From: Victivallales bacterium
Lineage (GTDB): Bacteria > Verrucomicrobiota > Lentisphaeria > Oligosphaerales > Lenti-02
Assembly: GCA_018648945.1 (NCBI GenBank)
Contig: JABGQJ010000244.1
Span: forward strand, 1 to 10,036
Reading direction: 5' to 3'
Length of the DNA stretch: 10,036 bases
Shown here: positions 6,916 through 10,036 of the stretch, in pieces
Layout: every line of letters starts with the position of its first letter
How positions within the stretch are numbered: position 1 is the first letter of the stretch
Position numbers and translations under genes: made by a program
The notes under the pieces: model-generated
The model's input: the letters and a program-made list of their open reading frames with translations, nothing else
Databases searched by the model: none
Told to the model about the DNA's origin: nothing

Positions 6916-6944
6916 ACTATACACTGCTCTTCCCGCGTCTTCTG
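6916..6944 (-). promoter_or_regulatory. Promoter of the 56-aa / 267-aa / 1051-aa unit
   Basis: TATAGT (6921-6916) lies 17 bp after CAGAAG (6944-6939) on the minus strand, with 35 nt between the -10 hexamer and the ATG at 6880. GTGTATAGTGC (6924-6914) and GCAGAAGA (6945-6938) match the GH50 promoter base for base with the same 13-bp gap between them. Just upstream is a GGGCA-TG-TGCCC inverted repeat (6949-6960), which has no counterpart at the GH50 promoter and could be a unit-specific site or chance. Confidence 0.6.
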
Positions 6945-6963
6945 CTACGGGCATGTGCCCACC

Positions 6964-6992
6964 TTGTGCCTCCGGCCTGACGAGGCTATGCT
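6964..6992 (+). promoter_or_regulatory. Candidate promoter for the EEP-flavoprotein pair
   Basis: TTGTGC (6964-6969) and TATGCT (6987-6992) are spaced 17 bp apart on the plus strand in the divergent 6881-7073 gap, 81 nt before the ATG at 7074. The match to sigma-70 consensus is partial (4 of 6 at the -10). It would lie back to back with the minus-strand promoter at 6916-6944. No clear Shine-Dalgarno precedes the ATG. Confidence 0.3.
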
Positions 6993-7073
6993 CCACCACG
7001 CTCCGCGCGGGGGAATGCCGTTTCCTGCCTCGCCGCCCTGTCCGGCAACAAGCGACCTTGGCACTGATCACAG

Positions 7074-8090
7074 ATGGATCGAGAACGCACATTACAGGCA
7101 ACTCTCACCAACGGCCTGGCCTGGAGCGCCCGTTGGGGGCTGCCCGCGCTGTGGATCCTCTGGCTTGCAGGGCAGGCATTCCGGGACGTCACCCTCCTCA
7201 CGTCCCTGCTCTTCTACATCCCATCCCCGGCGCTCGTCGTGGCCCTGGCATGTGGCACCTGCTATGCCGCGTGGAACCGGCAGTGGGCGACCGCGATTCT
7301 CCTGGCGGGCTTGGCGGCGGCACCGGCCATCGCTGTGCTAGGCTTCGAGAACCGACTCTATGCCAGGCAAGGCGGGGTGCCCGACGAAGGCGCGCTCCGG
7401 TTGGTGCACTGGAACGTGTTCGGCGGCCGTTTTGGGTGGGAGAAGGTCCAGCAGACCCTCCGGGACAGCAGGCCGGACATCTGCGTGCTTGCCGAGATTC
7501 CCAAGAATGCCGACATCGACGTGATCGCACGCTCGTTCGGGAAGGACTGGTCTGGCCTCGCGTTCGGGGACCTGGCGGTCCTGGCCCGCGGGTCCCTCCA
7601 GGAGGGTGCCTGGCTTCAGGAAGACGATGGGGTGGAGGTCTACGGCGTCGTTTGGCAATCGCCGCAAGGGCCGTGCAGAGTGCTGGTGGTCGATCTCGCG
7701 TCGAGCGTGCTTTGCCCCCGGGAGCCGCGCCTGCACATTGTGCGGAAGCTCATGACCGAGTGGCGTCCCGATATTGTCGTCGGGGACTTCAACGCGCCAC
7801 GCCGTTCGCGTGCTCTCTGCCCGTTGCCTGCGGGCTTCGTGCACGCGTATGAAGCAGTTGGCTCGGGCTGGTCCTACAGCTGGCCGTTGCCGTGCCCTGT
7901 ATACGCCATCGACCAGTGCATTGCCGGAGACCGCGTGGCCCCATTGGCCTATGCACTTGAGAGTTCTCGACAAAGCGATCATCGCTGGCAGCTGTTCGAC
8001 TTCGCAATGTCGAGTCGTACTGGCAAGGGATCTCCCCAACCGCCAGAGCCCCGGGAACACCAAGGAAAAACACGAGGAACTCCTAGATGA
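7074..8090 (+). CDS. Membrane-anchored endonuclease/exonuclease/phosphatase (EEP) superfamily protein
   Basis: The protein has 338 aa. Three hydrophobic segments (about residues 20-36, 39-66 and 70-91) anchor it in the membrane, and residues about 107-312 form the metal-dependent EEP fold. Motifs in order: VHWNVFGG (Asn114), CVLAEIP (metal-binding Glu141), VVGDFNAPRRS (Asp238/Asn240), AIDQCIA (Asp280) and SDHRWQ (Asp302-His303). The small membrane-anchored EEP class is known from the family; substrates can be nucleic acid, phosphodiesters or phospholipid head groups, and nothing here decides which. The mid-domain strand where many members carry a His reads LVVDLASS (204-211), so that residue appears replaced. 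The last 25 residues are Pro/Gly/Arg-rich, lie beyond the fold and coincide with a short repeat. The stop overlaps the next start (ATGA at 8087-8090), so the flavoprotein is probably translationally coupled. The start at 7074 lacks an obvious ribosome-binding site, but no better in-frame start precedes the first membrane segment. Confidence 0.8.
   Translation: MDRERTLQATLTNGLAWSARWGLPALWILWLAGQAFRDVTLLTSLLFYIPSPALVVALACGTCYAAWNRQWATAILLAGLAAAPAIAVLGFENRLYARQGGVPDEGALRLVHWNVFGGRFGWEKVQQTLRDSRPDICVLAEIPKNADIDVIARSFGKDWSGLAFGDLAVLARGSLQEGAWLQEDDGVEVYGVVWQSPQGPCRVLVVDLASSVLCPREPRLHIVRKLMTEWRPDIVVGDFNAPRRSRALCPLPAGFVHAYEAVGSGWSYSWPLPCPVYAIDQCIAGDRVAPLAYALESSRQSDHRWQLFDFAMSSRTGKGSPQPPEPREHQGKTRGTPR
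8056..8079 (+). repeat. Short degenerate repeat in the EEP gene's 3' end
   Basis: AACACCAAGGAA (8056-8067) is followed by AACACGAGGAA (8069-8079), two imperfect units rich in A and G in an otherwise GC-rich gene. They encode the tail beyond the EEP fold, and the second unit carries the GAGGA that serves as ribosome-binding site for the flavoprotein eight bases before its ATG. Confidence 0.35.
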
Positions 8091-9232
8091 GTCTGTTTGA
8101 TCCGCATGCCATTGGTTCGAAGCGCGTGCCCAACCGCTTTGTGGCGTTGCCCGTGGAGACCAACTTGGCCGACGGGGACCGAGGGCTTTCCGAGCATTCC
8201 CTCGCCCGCTATTCGCAACTGGCGGACGGCGGCTGGGGAACGGTCGTCCTGGAGGCGACATCGGTCAGCCGGACGTCGGTGGGCGGGGTTCGCGGCCTGG
8301 TGCTCGATGACCAGACCGCACTGGGGTTCGAGCGCCTGGTGGCCGACTTCAAGCAACGCAACCCAGAGGGCGCGTTGCTGCTGCAGTTGACGCATTCCGG
8401 CAGGAACAGCCGTCCCCCGACCGACAGAGTGACCGTCTGTCCGGCCCCGCTTGAGCGGGCGCGCTACCTGAGCACGGAGGACATCGAGGGCATCCGCGGG
8501 CAGTTCGTGGAAACGGCGCTGTTGGCGGAGACGCTGGGTTTCGATGGGGTTGAGATCAAGGCCTGCCACGGCTATTTCGGGGCGGAGATTCTGCGCCCCG
8601 CGAACACCAGGCCCGACCGCTGGGGTGGGACATTCGACAACCGGGTCCGCTTCCTGGAGGAGGCGGCGATGGAGGTCCGCGCCCGACGCCAATCTGCGGA
8701 TTTCCTTCTCGGGTCGCGCATCTCGTGTTACGAGAACACGCCAGGGGGCATGGGCACGGCCGGTCCGGACACAACCAACTTGGACTTCACCGAGATCGCC
8801 GAGCTCCTCCGTCGGCTCGGGCGCTTGACCATGGACTTCGTCATCATCACCTCGGCACGTCCCGAGCCATGGCCCCCTGCCGCAGACCTGGGTCCTGAGG
8901 AGCGTGAGGAACCCCTGCTGTGGTTCGAACGGCTGACCAAGGAATGTGTCGATCGCGATCACCTGGGATTGACCGTGATCGGCGCCGGTTACAGCACCTT
9001 TGGGGACCGCGCCGTCGCTGTCGCCGAGGCCCGGATCGCGCAGGGAGTAGCCGACCTGCCGGGTTGGGGACGGCTTACCTACGCCGACCCGCTCTTCCCC
9101 AAGAAGCTCCAGGCCGGAGAAGCCGTGGACTGGTGCGTTGGCTGCATGGCCTGTGGCAGAGGATTCAGCGAGGGCAAGGCAACAGGCTGCTTCGTGCATG
9201 CTTCCCCCTGGCTGGAGCCCGACGACCACTGA
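8087..9232 (+). CDS. Old Yellow Enzyme-type NADH:flavin oxidoreductase with Cys cluster
   Basis: The protein has 381 aa, is cytosolic and is an FMN-dependent (beta/alpha)8 enzyme. It likely reduces an activated C=C bond (enoate or dienoyl type) or a related substrate. Family features: start LFDPHAIGSKRVPNRFVALP, LLLQLTHSGR (98-107, FMN contacts), DGVEIKACHGYFGAEILRP (153-171, catalytic-region His161/Tyr163), then NTRPDRWGGTFDNRVRFLEE (173-192). Near the C-terminus Cys350, Cys353, Cys356 and Cys368 form CxxCxxC-x11-C, like the 4Fe-4S site of 2,4-dienoyl-CoA reductase/trimethylamine dehydrogenase-type members, though those usually have CxxCxxxC. The C-terminal FAD/NAD domain of those enzymes is absent, so electrons must come from a partner or directly from a nicotinamide. 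The start is supported by GAGGA eight bases upstream and by the ATGA overlap with the EEP gene. The substrate is not predictable. Confidence 0.85.
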   Translation: MSLFDPHAIGSKRVPNRFVALPVETNLADGDRGLSEHSLARYSQLADGGWGTVVLEATSVSRTSVGGVRGLVLDDQTALGFERLVADFKQRNPEGALLLQLTHSGRNSRPPTDRVTVCPAPLERARYLSTEDIEGIRGQFVETALLAETLGFDGVEIKACHGYFGAEILRPANTRPDRWGGTFDNRVRFLEEAAMEVRARRQSADFLLGSRISCYENTPGGMGTAGPDTTNLDFTEIAELLRRLGRLTMDFVIITSARPEPWPPAADLGPEEREEPLLWFERLTKECVDRDHLGLTVIGAGYSTFGDRAVAVAEARIAQGVADLPGWGRLTYADPLFPKKLQAGEAVDWCVGCMACGRGFSEGKATGCFVHASPWLEPDDH

Positions 9233-9233
9233 C

Positions 9234-9247
9234 CCACCGGCGGGTGG
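9234..9247 (+). terminator. Hairpin just after the flavoprotein stop, possible weak terminator
   Basis: CCACC-GGCG-GGTGG starts two bases after the TGA (9230-9232). It is a perfect 5-bp stem with a 4-nt loop but has no T-run, so termination is uncertain. It marks the end of the EEP-flavoprotein pair before the 198-bp gap to the GH3 gene. Confidence 0.25.
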
Positions 9248-9325
9248 CCCGCAGCGACCATTTTCCGGCGTTCCCGTTCGGCCAATTGCCCCCCGCGATC
9301 TCCTGCGGTAGCTTTGGGGCATTGT

Positions 9326-9353
9326 AGATTCCAGATTCCGGATTTCAGATTGA
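9326..9353. repeat. 7-bp tandem repeat (AGATTCC-type, four units)
   Basis: Four consecutive heptamers: AGATTCC, AGATTCC, GGATTTC, AGATTGA. The block is AT-rich in a GC-rich genome and lies in the gene-free stretch 9233-9430. It resembles degenerate short tandem repeats scattered between genes in some environmental bacteria; no function is known to me. Confidence 0.5.
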
Positions 9354-9399
9354 GGAAGGCATGGGCCCTGGCTTGGCCAATGTCTGCTTCTCGTTTCCC

Positions 9400-9420
9400 C
9401 CACCATTCCACCATTCCACC
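9400..9420. repeat. 8-bp tandem repeat (CCACCATT, 2.6 copies) before the GH3 gene
   Basis: CCACCATT twice (9400-9407, 9408-9415) followed by CCACC (9416-9420). It ends at the GGAG (9421-9424) that forms the GH3 ribosome-binding site, so it would lie in the GH3 5' leader or promoter. Slippage could change leader length. Confidence 0.5.
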
Positions 9421-9430
9421 GGAGATCCCC

Positions 9431-10036
9431 ATGGCCGCCAACGCTCCCTACCTCGACACCTCCCTTCCCATTCCTGAGCGCGTGGCTGGTCTCATCGGTC
9501 GCATGACGCTGGAGGAGAAGGTCTCCCAGACCATGCACGACGCGCCGCCGGTGGAGCGCCTCGGCATCCCCGCCTACAACTGGTGGAACGAGTGCCTGCA
9601 TGGGGTCGGGCGCGCGGGCAAGGCCACTGTCTTTCCGCAATCCATCGGCCTGGCCGCCACCTTCAACCCCGAGATTGTCCACGAGGTCGCGACCGCCATT
9701 TCCGACGAAGCCCGGGCCAAGCACCACGAGGCACTGCGCCTTGGCAATCGCTCGTGGTACTTCGGCCTCACCTTCTGGAGCCCGAACATCAACATCTTCC
9801 GCGATCCACGCTGGGGTCGGGGGCAGGAGACGTATGGCGAGGACCCGTACCTGACCGGACAGCTAGGCGTGGCCTTCATCAAGGGGTTGCAGGGCGACGA
9901 GGATGCGCCGTTCCGCAAGCTCGATGCCACGGCCAAGCACTATGCCGTCCACAGTGGCCCGGAGGCGGACCGTCACGAGTTCGATGCGGTCGTCAGCCAG
10001 CGCGACCTCTACGAGACCTACCTGCCCGCCTTCGAG
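9431..10036 (+). CDS. GH3 family glycoside hydrolase, N-terminal part (runs off window)
   Basis: The first 202 residues of a beta-glucosidase/beta-xylosidase-type GH3 enzyme are present. Clear family signatures: RMTLEEKVSQT (24-34), PAYNWWNECLHGVGRAG (47-63), VFPQSIGLAATF (67-78), WSPNINIFRDPRWGRGQETYGEDPYL (116-141, given here as landmarks around R128-E136) and ATAKHYAVH (166-174, with the substrate-binding Lys169-His170 pair). The YNWWNE/RDPRWGRGQE style is closest to the xylosidase/arabinosidase-like branch of GH3. The catalytic Asp and the C-terminal domains lie beyond the window. There is no signal peptide (MAANAPYLDTSLPIPERV), so it probably acts in the cytoplasm on imported oligosaccharides. 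The start is supported by GGAG six bases upstream. Whether it is co-transcribed with the flavoprotein is unclear given the 198-bp gap. Confidence 0.9.
   Translation, partial: MAANAPYLDTSLPIPERVAGLIGRMTLEEKVSQTMHDAPPVERLGIPAYNWWNECLHGVGRAGKATVFPQSIGLAATFNPEIVHEVATAISDEARAKHHEALRLGNRSWYFGLTFWSPNINIFRDPRWGRGQETYGEDPYLTGQLGVAFIKGLQGDEDAPFRKLDATAKHYAVHSGPEADRHEFDAVVSQRDLYETYLPAFE

Noticed and set aside
6714..6917. N-terminal extension of the 267-aa protein to a start at 6917
   Set aside because: It would start inside the conserved -10 region, gives an Arg/Pro-rich stretch before an obvious signal peptide, and conflicts with the better supported small ORF.
6872..7852. 326-codon plus-strand frame overlapping the EEP gene
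   Set aside because: It is in a different frame from the EEP motifs, is Arg/Pro-rich, and begins inside the divergent promoter region.
9233..9430. Search for a small RNA, tRNA or attachment site in the gap before the GH3 gene
   Set aside because: Only the short hairpin and two tandem repeats are visible. No cloverleaf, long inverted repeat or target-site duplication was seen.
7979..9727. 582-codon open frame on the minus strand across the flavoprotein and GH3 start
   Set aside because: It is antisense to two clear enzyme families and spans their intergenic repeats. No domain is recognisable.

Overview
This is a GC-rich, densely coded bacterial window with an oligo/polysaccharide-degrading theme. 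Secreted glycosidase-like enzymes of the GH50 type, a secreted multi-domain barrel protein with a glutamine-amidotransferase-like domain, and a cytosolic-looking GH3 enzyme suggest a free-living polymer degrader. The window has no SusC/SusD pair and no marker gene. A lineage such as Planctomycetota/Lentisphaerota (PVC) or Armatimonadota would fit the gene style and the short A/T-containing intergenic repeats, but this is inference and no phylum can be fixed.

Layout. (1) Positions 2-313 (+) are the C-terminal end of an unrecognised protein. It converges on the minus-strand block across a 182-bp gap holding a REP-like hairpin. (2) Positions 496-2562 (-) encode a secreted GH50-family (beta-agarase-like) hydrolase with its own promoter at 2598-2626. 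(3) Positions 6880 down to 2758 (-) form a second transcription unit of three cistrons: a 56-residue secreted peptide (6880-6710), an orphan 267-aa secreted protein (6713-5910) and a 1051-aa secreted multi-domain glycosidase-like protein (5913-2758). Both internal junctions are ATGA stop/start overlaps. (4) Divergently, 7074-8090 (+) encodes a membrane-anchored endonuclease/exonuclease/phosphatase (EEP) protein. It is coupled by another ATGA overlap to an Old Yellow Enzyme-type flavoprotein (8087-9232). (5) A 198-bp gap with two short tandem repeats leads to the 5' part of a GH3 gene (9431 to the window edge).

The most interesting signal is that the 56-aa ORF opening the second unit is a diverged copy of the N-terminus of the GH50 protein (28 of 36 aligned residues identical, one gap). 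Its promoter is built identically: a GCAGAAGA box, the 11-mer GTGTATAGTGC, a 17-bp spacer, and the same 35-nt distance from the -10 hexamer to the ATG. The two units therefore share a duplicated promoter-leader-signal-peptide module, probably giving co-regulation of the two secreted enzyme sets. The small ORF is either a functional secreted peptide or translational leader, or the remnant of a second GH50 gene whose body was replaced.

A plausible joint role is extracellular attack by the GH50 and barrel proteins, with the products finished inside the cell by the GH3 enzyme. The roles of the 267-aa protein, the EEP protein and the flavoprotein in this scheme are unknown. No tRNA, rRNA, CRISPR array, transposase or phage gene was seen.
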